Below are positions 1 to 6,406 of a stretch of DNA of 24,051 bases, in pieces (position 1 is the first letter of the stretch; each line of letters begins with the position of its first letter). The DNA lies in the NCBI GenBank assembly GCA_049514335.1, contig JBEKVE010000025.1:1-24051 (forward strand). The letters run 5' to 3'. Under the pieces are notes generated by a model. That model was not told the origin of the DNA. It saw nothing but the letters and a program-made list of their open reading frames with translations, and did not search any database. The DNA comes from JBEKVE01 sp049514335 (lineage in GTDB: Bacteria > Actinomycetota > Acidimicrobiia > Acidimicrobiales > UBA8190). A program made the translations under genes and the position numbers.

Positions 1-103
1 GGACGCGCGGCACATCCGGGACGCGCGGCACATCCGGGACGCGCGGCACATCCGGGACGCGCGGCACATCCGGGACGCGCGGCACATCCGGGACGCGCGG
101 CAC
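1..103 (+). repeat. 18-bp perfect tandem repeat coding for (TRGTSG)n
   Basis: Five identical 18-bp units (GGACGCGCGGCACATCCG) lie head to tail from the first base, followed by a 13-base partial sixth unit. The array probably began before the window. In the frame that continues into the rlmB catalytic domain, each unit reads Thr-Arg-Gly-Thr-Ser-Gly. The decay continues downstream as TRGTEGSRGTRGASATRGTR. The unit is a multiple of three, so changes in copy number would keep the frame. Confidence 0.95.
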
Positions 104-977
104 GGAAGGGTCGCGGGGGACTCGGGGGGCCTCGGCTACCCGGGGGACGCGACCGGGGCGCGGCGCGGAGGAGAGCGCCCCACGGCCCTCGCGCGAGGGG
201 CGCCATCCGCTCGGTGGCGACCAGGTGGAGGGACGTCAGGCGGTTCGTGAGCTCTTGGCGGCGGGTCGCCGGCCGGTGCGCGAAGTGTGGATCGCCGACG
301 ATCTCGACCCGTCGCCCCAGATCGACGACATCGAGCGCCTGGCCACGCGTCGCCACGTGCGGCTCATCGCCGTCTCCCGGACCCGGCTCGCCGCCGCGGC
401 GCGCACCGACGCACCGCAGGGCGTGTTGGCGCAGGCCCGTCCGCTCGAGGAGGTGGACCTGGACGACCTGAACCGGTCCCGGCGCGGCGTGGCGCCGTTC
501 CTCCTCGTGCTCGACGGCGTCACCGATCCCCACAATGTGGGTTCGCTGCTGCGCACGGCCGAGTGCGCCGGGGTCACCGGTGTGGTGCTGCCCCGCCACC
601 GCGCTGCGCACGTCACCCCGACGGTGGCCAAGGTGGCGGCGGGAGCCATCGAGCACCTTCCCATCGCCGTGGCGCCCGGCGTCCCCAGTGCGCTGCGACG
701 GCTCGAGGAGCTGGGGACCTTCACCGTCGGCCTCGACGCCGACGCGCCGCTGTCGCTGTTCGATCTCGAGCTCGACGCTGGCCAGGGGGTGGCGCTCGTC
801 ATGGGTGCCGAGGACCGGGGTCTGGCGTCGCTCACGCGCCGCCGGTGCGCGGCGCTCGTCTCCATTCCCCAGTTCGGCACCCTCGGTGCGCTCAACGTCG
901 CCGCCGCGGGGGCGGTGGCCTGCTTCGAGCTGGCACGGCGTCGCGCACGGGGGTCTGCGGCGTCGGGCGGCGACTGA
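1..977 (+). CDS. rlmB: 23S rRNA 2'-O-methyltransferase RlmB (TrmH/SpoU family), 5'-truncated by the window edge
   Basis: This SPOUT-class, SAM-dependent enzyme is predicted to 2'-O-methylate a 23S rRNA guanosine. The frame is open from base 3, so the GTG at 225 is internal. The sequence ahead of it is a basic, Gly/Thr/Arg-rich tail made mostly of TRGTSG repeats, ending in REGRHPLGGDQVEGRQAV. Actinobacterial RlmB proteins commonly carry a disordered basic N-terminus. The substrate-binding domain follows (EGRQAVRELLAAGRRPVREVW). The SPOUT domain then shows motif 1 (DPHNVGSLLRTAECAG), motif 2 (ALVMGAEDRGL) and motif 3 (SIPQFGTLGALNVAAAG). In motif 3, ALNVA replaces the commoner SLNVS. The gene converges on the minus-strand genes downstream. 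A TrmH-type tRNA methyltransferase is the alternative, but the N-terminal domain favours RlmB. Confidence 0.88.
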   Translation, partial: TRGTSGTRGTSGTRGTSGTRGTSGTRGTSGTRGTEGSRGTRGASATRGTRPGRGAEESAPRPSREGRHPLGGDQVEGRQAVRELLAAGRRPVREVWIADDLDPSPQIDDIERLATRRHVRLIAVSRTRLAAAARTDAPQGVLAQARPLEEVDLDDLNRSRRGVAPFLLVLDGVTDPHNVGSLLRTAECAGVTGVVLPRHRAAHVTPTVAKVAAGAIEHLPIAVAPGVPSALRRLEELGTFTVGLDADAPLSLFDLELDAGQGVALVMGAEDRGLASLTRRRCAALVSIPQFGTLGALNVAAAGAVACFELARRRARGSAASGGD

Positions 978-1069
978 CCACCGCGTTCTCTGCCGCTGCC
1001 TTTCCCCACCATCTCCCTGCTGCCCGGCGCTGGGTGCGTCACCGGTGGGCGACCTGGCTCCGGGCGCGC

Positions 1070-1114
1070 CGAAGGGGCCGGCGGTGGGTGCGGGTTCACC
1101 GTCCGGCCCCTTCG
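1070..1114. terminator. 12-bp perfect hairpin between convergent genes
   Basis: CGAAGGGGCCGG (1070-1081) is exactly complementary to CCGGCCCCTTCG (1103-1114), with a 21-base loop. It lies between the rlmB stop and the end of the minus-strand small ORF, where a bidirectional terminator would be expected. No U-tract follows on either strand, so strength as an intrinsic terminator is uncertain. It could instead be a Rho-related or mRNA-protecting stem. Confidence 0.5.
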
Positions 1115-1160
1115 GGGTGCTGCCAGCCAGCACATGTGGTCAGTCAGCGGGCAATGTGCG

Positions 1161-1247
1161 TCACAAGGGGCGTTTCGGGCGCAAGGCCCAGCGGGTGATG
1201 GCGATGGAGAGGCCAACCTTCCTGAACGTGTTGCGCATCACGGTCAT
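1161..1247 (-). CDS. possible 28-residue basic small protein
   Basis: The ATG at 1247 opens a 28-codon frame ending in TGA. It is preceded by a strong ribosome-binding site (AAGGAG, 1260-1255 on the minus strand) at an ideal 7-base spacing. The product begins MTVMRNTFRKVGLSIAITRW and ends ALRPKRPL. It has an amphipathic or hydrophobic middle flanked by Arg/Lys, the look of a small membrane-associated peptide. It lies about 105 bases downstream of the DUF929 stop on the same strand, so it could be the last cistron of that transcript or have its own promoter. I recognise no family. The strong SD is the main evidence, because short frames arise often by chance in GC-rich DNA. Confidence 0.4.
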   Translation of the reverse strand: MTVMRNTFRKVGLSIAITRWALRPKRPL

Positions 1248-1354
1248 CGGGGGTCTCCTTCCCTGGAGGGTGGTTCCAGCGTACGGATCGACCGTGAACA
1301 GCGGGGGTCCGATTCGTGACGTGCGTGTGAACCGTGTGGGAGGGCGTCGGCGTG

Positions 1355-2470
1355 TCAGCGCAGACCGAGCACCCGGGCAGCGGCGGTGACCGCCGCGGCC
1401 GAGCACACCGGTGCGGGTCGCAGGTCCGTGAGCGAGCAGATGCCGGCGGTGAGGTAATCGGCGCTTCCCACGATGGCCCGGGTCACGGGGCTGGCCGGAT
1501 CGGAGAGCTCCCGGGCGATCTGCGCCTGCGTGAGGCCCGCCAGCACGGTGGGGTCATAGCTCGGACCGATCGCCAGGAGGCGGTTGCCGATGTCGAGGAA
1601 GGGGAAGCCCTCGCTGCCGCCGCTGTACTTCTCCGAGTAGGTGGCCCACGCCGACGACTCGATGGGCGTGAGCGTGGCGATCACCTTGCGCGTGTCGAGA
1701 CCGTGGGTGTCATTGCCCATGTACTCGACGGGATCGAACGTCACCAGGCTGCTCGTGTAGTGGGCATGGATGAACGACACGGTGGCATAGGGCGTCCCGT
1801 CCCACGGAGACGACGTCGTGTCGTCGAGACCGGTGAAGGTGCCGAACTTGGAGAAGGCGACCACGATGGCCCAGCGCTCCGCCGCGCAGTACGGGCAGAA
1901 CTCGCCGCCGATGTAGATGGCCCCGGGGTGGCCGCCGATGACGAGCGGGGGTTCGGTGGCGTCGGCGGTGGGCACGGTCACGGATGCGGGTACGCCCACG
2001 GCGTCCATCTCCCTGACCGGGATGCCGGTCACCGCCGCCACCACGGCGGGCGGTGTCGGACGGTCCACGGGAGCGGTCTTGCCCGAGGCCGGTGGGGTGG
2101 AGGTGAGGTTCACCGCCACGAAGACCATGACCACCACGATGACGAGGACGATCGATCCGAGGGCCCACAGTCGCGGGGTCAGGCGCGTCGGGACGCGCCG
2201 CGCCGGGGCGGGCTGTGGGGCGCGCTGTGCAGCCCGAGCGGTCCGTGCGGTGGTGGCCCGTTGTGACGTCGATGCGCCGCGGCGGGCGGGACCGCGCTGG
2301 GCCGTGCCCGAGCCTCTCCCCGAACCCCGGTGCGCCTCGGGCGCGCCCTGAGCCGTCCGGGAACGGGTTGCCGCCGTCGCCGAACGTCGTCGGCCGCCAC
2401 CGGCGCCGGTGGCGGCGGTGACAATGTGCCTGTAACCGGCGCTCTTGCGTCCGGCGTCTTCTGCCCTCAT
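1355..2470 (-). CDS. DUF929 family membrane-anchored thioredoxin-like protein
   Basis: The product has three parts. Residues 1-100 form an Ala/Arg/Gly-rich cytoplasmic tail. Residues 101-122 form a single membrane segment (LWALGSIVLVIVVVMVFVAV). About 250 extracytoplasmic residues follow, carrying a CPYC motif at 192-195 (GGEFCPYCAAERW) and ending in a conserved-looking C-terminal half (SFIHAHYTSS, SEGFPFLDIGNRL). DUF929 proteins, known from archaea and actinobacteria, place a CxxC in a thioredoxin-like fold, which suggests thiol-disulfide exchange outside the membrane. No partner is visible here. The frame opens as far as 2599, but residues before ATG 2470 look like non-coding sequence, so ATG 2470 is preferred (371 aa) although its ribosome-binding site is weak. 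Two further cysteines near the C-terminus (ICSL, PVCS) may pair. Confidence 0.8.
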   Translation of the reverse strand: MRAEDAGRKSAGYRHIVTAATGAGGGRRRSATAATRSRTAQGAPEAHRGSGRGSGTAQRGPARRGASTSQRATTARTARAAQRAPQPAPARRVPTRLTPRLWALGSIVLVIVVVMVFVAVNLTSTPPASGKTAPVDRPTPPAVVAAVTGIPVREMDAVGVPASVTVPTADATEPPLVIGGHPGAIYIGGEFCPYCAAERWAIVVAFSKFGTFTGLDDTTSSPWDGTPYATVSFIHAHYTSSLVTFDPVEYMGNDTHGLDTRKVIATLTPIESSAWATYSEKYSGGSEGFPFLDIGNRLLAIGPSYDPTVLAGLTQAQIARELSDPASPVTRAIVGSADYLTAGICSLTDLRPAPVCSAAAVTAAARVLGLR

Positions 2471-2546
2471 CGGCGTATCCCGCGTTCGGGGCCCCACCCC
2501 ATCATCGTCGGGCTGGGGTACTGGCCCCACGGCAGGGGAGGCATTT

Positions 2547-2560
2547 GGGACCAAGGTCCT
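2547..2560. promoter_or_regulatory. DosR/DevR-like palindrome (GGGACCAAGGTCCT)
   Basis: GGACC-AA-GGTCC is an exact inverted repeat in the divergent region between DUF929 and the crotonase gene. With its flanks it agrees at about 14 of 20 positions with the DosR box as I recall it (TTSGGGACTWWAGTCCCSAA), including the GGGAC and GTCC half-sites. It sits about 75 bases upstream of the DUF929 start and about 90 upstream of the crotonase start. DosR binding is inference; any dimeric regulator could use such a site. Confidence 0.35.
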
Positions 2561-2649
2561 TACAGGTGGTGCCACTTGGCCGCCGGGGCCGACGGGCACC
2601 CGGGTGCACCGGAGCGGCGTGCGATCATCGTGGACGCAAAGGAGGCCCC

Positions 2650-3411
2650 GTGCCCGAGCAGAGGCTGGTGGAGCGCACCCACGACGGTGCGGTGGCGGTG
2701 GTCACCTTGGCGCGGGCCAAGGTCAACGCGCTCGACGCCGAGCTGCTCGAACAGCTCGTGGAGGTGCTCGACGGGCTGGCGCACGATCCCGGCGTGGGTG
2801 GGGTGGTTCTCACCGGGGCCGGCCGGGTGTTCTCCGCCGGTGTCGACCTGCGCCGGGCGGCCGACGCCCACGCCGCCGACGCCGAGCGCCTGATCGGTGA
2901 GCTCGGGCGTGGCCTGGAGGCGCTGTTCGGGTTTGCCAAGCCAACCGTCGCCGCCGTCAACGGCGCCGCCGTTGCCGGCGGGTGCATCCTGGCGTGCGCG
3001 TGTGACCGCCGCATCATGGCGGCCGGGGCGCGCATCGGCGCCAGCGAGCTCGTGGTGGGCGTGCCCTTTCCGGTGAGCGCCCTCGAGATCCTGCGCCACG
3101 CCTGCGGGGCGAACGCCGAGGACGTGGTGCTCACGGGTCGTCTTCTCGACGCCCAGGAGGCGCGCGCCGTGGGGATGGTCCACGAGGTGGTGGAGCCCGA
3201 TGCCGTGCTCGGGCGGGCCATGGCGGTCGCCACCGAGCTGAGCGCCATGGCGCCGCTGCCCTACGCCATGGCCAAGCACCACCTGCGCCGGCCGGCGCTG
3301 GAGCGTATGCGTGACGATGTGGCCATGGACGTCGAGGTGGCGCGCGGCTGGGCATCGGAGGAGACCCGCCGTCGCATCCGCGACCAACTCGACCGGATGG
3401 CGGCTCGCTGA
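2650..3411 (+). CDS. enoyl-CoA hydratase/isomerase (crotonase) family protein
   Basis: A 253-aa crotonase-fold protein acting on acyl-CoA thioesters. The oxyanion-hole segments are present: FSAGVDL at about residues 61-67 and NGAAVAGGC at about 104-112. Both acidic positions equivalent to the two catalytic glutamates of classical hydratase appear present: E133 in ASELVVG and E157 in NAEDVVLTG. Hydratase chemistry is therefore plausible. The loop VGVPFPVSALEI replaces the usual GxxPGAGGT, so substrate range or reaction (isomerase, other) may differ. The start is GTG 2650, preceded by a strong AAAGGAGG; the in-frame codons further upstream lack family similarity. The gene is monocistronic and convergent with the tRNA gene, so no pathway can be assigned from neighbours. 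Confidence 0.87.
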   Translation: MPEQRLVERTHDGAVAVVTLARAKVNALDAELLEQLVEVLDGLAHDPGVGGVVLTGAGRVFSAGVDLRRAADAHAADAERLIGELGRGLEALFGFAKPTVAAVNGAAVAGGCILACACDRRIMAAGARIGASELVVGVPFPVSALEILRHACGANAEDVVLTGRLLDAQEARAVGMVHEVVEPDAVLGRAMAVATELSAMAPLPYAMAKHHLRRPALERMRDDVAMDVEVARGWASEETRRRIRDQLDRMAAR

Positions 3412-3420
3412 ACGACGCCG

Positions 3421-3440
3421 CGTCCGCGTGCCGTCGGACG
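3421..3440. terminator. weak hairpin between the crotonase gene and tRNA-Thr
   Basis: CGTCCG (3421-3426) pairs with CGGACG (3435-3440) over an 8-base loop, in the short gap between two convergent transcripts. It lacks a U-tract and has only six base pairs, so this is a weak candidate. Confidence 0.25.
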
Positions 3441-3455
3441 TGACGACGGCGGCGG

Positions 3456-3528
3456 AGCCGGTGGTGGGACTCGAACCCACGACCTGACGATTACAAATCG
3501 TCTGCGCTTCCAGCTGCGCCACACCGGC
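3456..3528 (-). tRNA. tRNA-Thr (anticodon UGU)
   Basis: The minus strand folds as a complete cloverleaf. The acceptor stem is GCCGGTG/CACCGGC, the D stem is GCGC/GCGC, the anticodon stem is GACGA/TCGTC with loop TTTGTAA, and the T arm is GTGGG-TTCGAGT-CCCAC. The anticodon TGT reads ACA (threonine). There are 73 bases including the discriminator T. The 3' CCA is not encoded. A probable transposase remnant lies immediately upstream of its 5' end. Confidence 0.97.
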
Positions 3529-3571
3529 TTGACGCCCAACGCTACCGCCCGCTCCCGCCCCGGCCGCGACC

Positions 3572-3650
3572 GTCGAGAACCACGCCGCCACCGTGAGACT
3601 CCACGTCGCCTGGCACAACCTCGGCCGGACCCATGAGACCCTCTCCAGGA
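3572..3650 (+). pseudogene. probable transposase C-terminal remnant
   Basis: One frame reads VENHAATVRLHV followed by AWHNLGRTHETL. This resembles the C-terminal helix of DDE transposases of the IS1-like group (pattern: K-x-E-N-H-A-x-A-V-x-L-H-F-x-x-Y-N-F-x-R-x-H-x-T-L). The expected next motif (TPAMxAGL) is not found in frame; Arg/Pro-rich sequence follows. There is no start, catalytic core or terminal inverted repeat, so only a fragment of some 26 codons survives next to the tRNA. The match is from memory of family sequences, and the short length leaves real room for chance. Confidence 0.4.
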
Positions 3651-3744
3651 GGCCGGGCGTCCGACCACCCCGGCCACGGGCGCCGGGGTCGAGACTCACC
3701 CCTGGTCAAACGTCTCAGATCGCGGCCTGCTCGACTGGTGCGCA

Positions 3745-4047
3745 GTGGACGAAGGTGCGTTTGAGCGGCGCCGGAAGGTGATCCTGCGCAAGATGTGGCT
3801 GACCGCTGCCGTCATGGCGGTCGCGACGTCAGCCACAGGTCTGGGAGTGGGCCTTGTCGAAGGGAGCGCCGGATGGGGTTTCGCGGGAGCCATGCTCTTC
3901 TGCGCGTTCGCGTTCGTGGCTTCGTTCGTCGGGATCGGCGTGGTCGGAGGGAGAAAGGGGCTGGGCCAAGTCGAGCGTCTTTACGGCAAAGCCGCCCGGC
4001 GCACGACGCTTGGCCGCCTCGTCACCAAGCGGCCCGATTCACGCTGA
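3745..4047 (+). CDS. small hypothetical membrane protein with two predicted transmembrane helices
   Basis: The 100-aa product has a short charged N-terminus (ERRRKVILRK) and two hydrophobic helices, LTAAVMAVATSATGLGVGLV and FAGAMLFCAFAFVASFVGIG, separated by a short turn. A basic C-terminal tail follows (AARRTTLGRLVTKRP). This gives a hairpin with both ends probably in the cytoplasm. I recognise no family. Codon use is less GC3-biased than in the neighbours (CTT, GAA, AGA, TCA occur), which suits a less-conserved or acquired gene. The GTG at 3745 lacks a good ribosome-binding site and the frame stays open upstream, so the start is uncertain. It lies on its own between the transposase remnant and a gene-poor stretch. 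Confidence 0.55.
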   Translation: MDEGAFERRRKVILRKMWLTAAVMAVATSATGLGVGLVEGSAGWGFAGAMLFCAFAFVASFVGIGVVGGRKGLGQVERLYGKAARRTTLGRLVTKRPDSR

Positions 4048-4654
4048 CCCGCTCCCGCGACCGGCGCGAACTTGGGTTGCGTGAGCATGGAGGTGCGCGA
4101 CTTCGACGTCGGAGCCCTTACGCCGCCATGGACGCGCAACGCGTCGCTCGTGGGTCAGCCGGCGCTGCGTGGCCGACGACATGTGGCGGCAGTCCGCCAC
4201 AGGCCAGCACGTCCTGTTCATCTTGCGCTGCTGGGGCGTACACCGGAGAGCTTCCTTCCCGGGGCGGGGCCCGAGCCCGAGGGGACCGCGCCGGCGGCGG
4301 CCGGACCCGACAGTTCGTCTACGCCGCCCAGCGGTGACAGCACCCGGAACCGGCTCTCGGCTGCCCGGGGAGCCGCCTCGGCGTGCCCCGGGTACGCCCC
4401 GGTGGGGCGGGGTACGATCCGCGGCGATGGCGGCGACCCCGGTGATGCGCTCGGTGGCGGTGGGGGCGGAAGGCCGCCGCCGAGGGCCGGGTGGAGCGCG
4501 GCGTTGTGTCCCCGGATGCTCACGCCCGGCGACGACGGGCCCAATGGCGCCGGTCCGAAGCGGGTCGGTACGCGCGCTGTGCACGACCCGACCACGCTCC
4601 GTCGCTCCGAAATCCTTGCTTCGCGCGTTGAGCGTTGGCAGGCTTGATGACACG
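4048..4654. other. about 600 bases without a convincing gene
   Basis: Open frames exist on both strands but none shows a recognisable domain or a good start site. A GC-rich imperfect hairpin at 4391-4414 (GCCCC/GGGGC core) is followed by TACGAT at 4413-4418, which could be a -10 element for the downstream DUF3263 gene. The DUF3263 frame stays open back through an ATG at 4427, but that extension is Arg/Pro-rich and unlike the family. Together with the transposase fragment upstream, the stretch may be decayed or acquired DNA. Confidence 0.4.
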
Positions 4655-4915
4655 ATGGGACTGACAGATCAGGACCGCCAGATCCTCGACTTCGAAGAAT
4701 CGTGGTGGACCCGGCCCGGTGCCAAGTCGACCGCCATCCGTGATCGTCTGGGCATGTCCCCCACCCGTTACTACCGTCGCCTGTCGGAGTTGGTCGACGC
4801 CGCCGATGCGCTCGACCATGCCCCCCTGGTGGTGCGCCGTCTGCGCCGACGCCGGCGTGATCTGCGCCGCGGTCGGTTCGAGACGACGGTCGAGCATCAA
4901 CACCCGCGGCGATGA
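4655..4915 (+). CDS. DUF3263 family protein
   Basis: The 86-aa product starts MGLTDQDRQILDFEESWW and contains GAKSTAIRDRLGMSPTRYYR, a helix-turn-helix-like segment typical of DUF3263. These are small actinobacterial proteins, often encoded next to a LytR C-terminal-domain protein. The C-terminal half is Arg-rich (VVRRLRRRRRDLRRGRFE), which would suit nucleic-acid binding, but no function is established to my knowledge. The ATG at 4655 matches the usual family start although no ribosome-binding site precedes it. Its stop overlaps the next start as ATGA, so the two genes are translationally coupled. Confidence 0.88.
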   Translation: MGLTDQDRQILDFEESWWTRPGAKSTAIRDRLGMSPTRYYRRLSELVDAADALDHAPLVVRRLRRRRRDLRRGRFETTVEHQHPRR

Positions 4916-5526
4916 GCGACCACACCGGCGACCCCCTCGCGGGGGCGCCCGAGGGTGACGGGCGCGCCGAGGGCGAGCCACCCGGCCACACCGGCCCGTC
5001 GCACTGGCTGCGCGGCGTCGGCGTGGTGATCGTGGCCGTCGTCATCGGGATCGTGCTTCTTCCGTCGGCCACGCGTGCTCCGTTGCACGTGTCCACGGCC
5101 TCGTCGCGGTCGCCGTCCGGCTCCACCTCGACCACCACCACGGCTCCCACCACCACGACGACGTTGCCGGCGGTGATCCCCGGGGCCTCGAGCATCCGCG
5201 TGCTCGTGGCCAACGCCACATCGATCTCGCATCTCGCCGCCGGTGTCGCCACCTATCTCCATTCCCGTGGCTACGACACGATCACGCCCACCAACGCCAC
5301 CACGCACGTGTCCGCCACGCAGGTGTTCGCGGCCACCGGGCAGCAGGGCGCGGCCGGCACGGTGGTGAGCGTGCTCGGCCTGGCCCCCACGGTGATCCAG
5401 CCCTCCACCGCGGTGGCGCCGGTGGCGAGCACGGGCGGTGCCACGGTGGTCGTCATCGCCGGCCCCGATCTGGGCCGCCTGGCCCCGGCTGCGTCCAGCA
5501 CCACCACGGCTGGGTCCCCCGGCTGA
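4912..5526 (+). CDS. LytR C-terminal (LytR_C) domain protein, single-pass membrane anchored
   Basis: The 204-aa product has a polar N-terminus, a membrane helix at about 34-51 (RGVGVVIVAVVIGIVLL) and a Ser/Thr-rich linker of the TTTTAPTTTTT type. A LytR_C-like domain follows from about residue 93 (IRVLVANATSISHLAAGVATYL). It ends with another Thr/Ser tail. LytR_C domains occur at the end of LytR-CpsA-Psr wall-assembly enzymes and also alone on anchored proteins, as here; the catalytic LCP domain is absent. A role at the cell envelope is inferred. The gene overlaps the DUF3263 gene by four bases, a pairing common in actinobacteria. Confidence 0.85.
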   Translation: MSDHTGDPLAGAPEGDGRAEGEPPGHTGPSHWLRGVGVVIVAVVIGIVLLPSATRAPLHVSTASSRSPSGSTSTTTTAPTTTTTLPAVIPGASSIRVLVANATSISHLAAGVATYLHSRGYDTITPTNATTHVSATQVFAATGQQGAAGTVVSVLGLAPTVIQPSTAVAPVASTGGATVVVIAGPDLGRLAPAASSTTTAGSPG

Positions 5527-5544
5527 CAGGCGCGCCGCGCCCCC

Positions 5545-5600
5545 TTGACGGCGCCCTCGTGACGGCGGCCCTGTGACGGCGGCCCTGTGACGGCGGGCGG
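5545..5600 (+). repeat. four 14-bp tandem units, each beginning with a potential start codon
   Basis: Units start at 5545 (TTGACGGCGCCCTC), 5559 and 5573 (both GTGACGGCGGCCCT) and 5587 (GTGACGGCGGGCGG). The last GTG is the probable otsB start. Because 14 is not a multiple of three, successive copies present a start codon in different frames; the TTG copy at 5545 shares the otsB frame but meets a TGA within the repeat. No Shine-Dalgarno sequence is visible. Confidence 0.85.
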
Positions 5601-6399
5601 TGCCGGGTTGGGCCCGTTGGCGGTGCTGCTCGAGGACCCCGCCACGAGCGCCGTGCTCACCGACTTCGACGGCACGCTCGCACCCATCGTGCCCGACCCC
5701 GCCGCCGCGGTGGCCCTGCCCGGAGTGGCCGAGACCCTCGACGCCCTGGCCCGGCGGTTCGCGGTGGTGGGGGTGGTGTCGGGCCGTCCCGCCGCCTTCC
5801 TGGCCGAGCGCCTCCGCGGCGCGGGCCCGGCCGTCCGCCTCTACGGCGTGTACGGGTTGGAGTGGATCGAGGACGGCGTGGTGTGCCGCGACCCGCGCGC
5901 CGAGCCGTGGCGCCGGGCCGCCACCGAGGTGGCCGACGCCGCCCGGACGGCCTTCGCCGGGGAGGGGGTCGGGGTCGAGGACAAGGGGGGCTCGGTCACG
6001 GTCCACTGGCGCCAGGCTCCCGAGGCGGGGGCGCGGGTGCAGGACTTCACCGCCACGTGGGCGGCCCGCACCGGACTGTCGCCCCAACCCGGCCGCATGG
6101 CGGTGGAGCTGCGGCCGCCTGTCCCCATCGACAAGGGTGCGGTGGTGGAGGCGCTCGCCCGGGGTTCCACCGCGGCGTGCTTCGCCGGGGACGATGCCGG
6201 TGACCTGGCCGCCTTCGCCGCTCTGGACCGTCTGGCCGAGACCGGGACGCGCGCCGTGCGCCTGGCGGTGGCGGACGAGGAGTCCCCGCCCGAGCTGGTG
6301 GCGGCGGCCGACTTGGTGGTGCACGGCCCGGCCGAGGCGCTGCGACTGCTCCAGGCGCTCGCCGGCGCCTCCGCCGGCGCGGTGCGCCGGGGTGGCTGA
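5587..6399 (+). CDS. otsB: trehalose-6-phosphate phosphatase
   Basis: A 270-aa HAD-superfamily enzyme that dephosphorylates trehalose 6-phosphate to trehalose in the cytoplasm. Motif I is DFDGTLAPI (nucleophile D26, acid D28). Motif II is VSGRP. The cap segment has DKGGSVTVHWR, and PGRMAVELRPPVPIDKG carries the motif III lysine. Motif IV is GDDAGDLAAFAAL (from about residue 201). Length and motif order are normal for OtsB. The GTG at 5587 is the last of four tandem near-identical start regions. The gene converges on otsA with only seven bases between stops, so both pathway steps are adjacent but on opposite transcripts. Confidence 0.92.
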   Translation: MTAGGAGLGPLAVLLEDPATSAVLTDFDGTLAPIVPDPAAAVALPGVAETLDALARRFAVVGVVSGRPAAFLAERLRGAGPAVRLYGVYGLEWIEDGVVCRDPRAEPWRRAATEVADAARTAFAGEGVGVEDKGGSVTVHWRQAPEAGARVQDFTATWAARTGLSPQPGRMAVELRPPVPIDKGAVVEALARGSTAACFAGDDAGDLAAFAALDRLAETGTRAVRLAVADEESPPELVAAADLVVHGPAEALRLLQALAGASAGAVRRGG

Positions 6400-6406
6400 C
6401 GAACGC

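Noticed and set aside
1..103. CRISPR-like or intergenic repeat array
   Set aside because: Units are contiguous with no spacers, are a multiple of three and stay in frame with rlmB, so this is a coding repeat.
225..227. GTG as the rlmB start
   Set aside because: The frame is open to the window edge and the sequence before it (REGRHPLGGDQ) continues naturally into the substrate-binding domain.
4391..4418. Hairpin with TACGAT as a riboswitch or small RNA gene
   Set aside because: The pairing is imperfect, GC-rich and short, and no known motif fits; only a possible -10 was kept in the description of the stretch.
4169..4654. N-terminal extension of the DUF3263 protein, or a fused domain
   Set aside because: The extension is Arg/Pro-rich without any motif, and the family normally starts at MGLTDQD.
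6400..6406. Terminator between otsB and otsA
   Set aside because: Only seven bases separate the two stops and no stem-loop can be drawn there.
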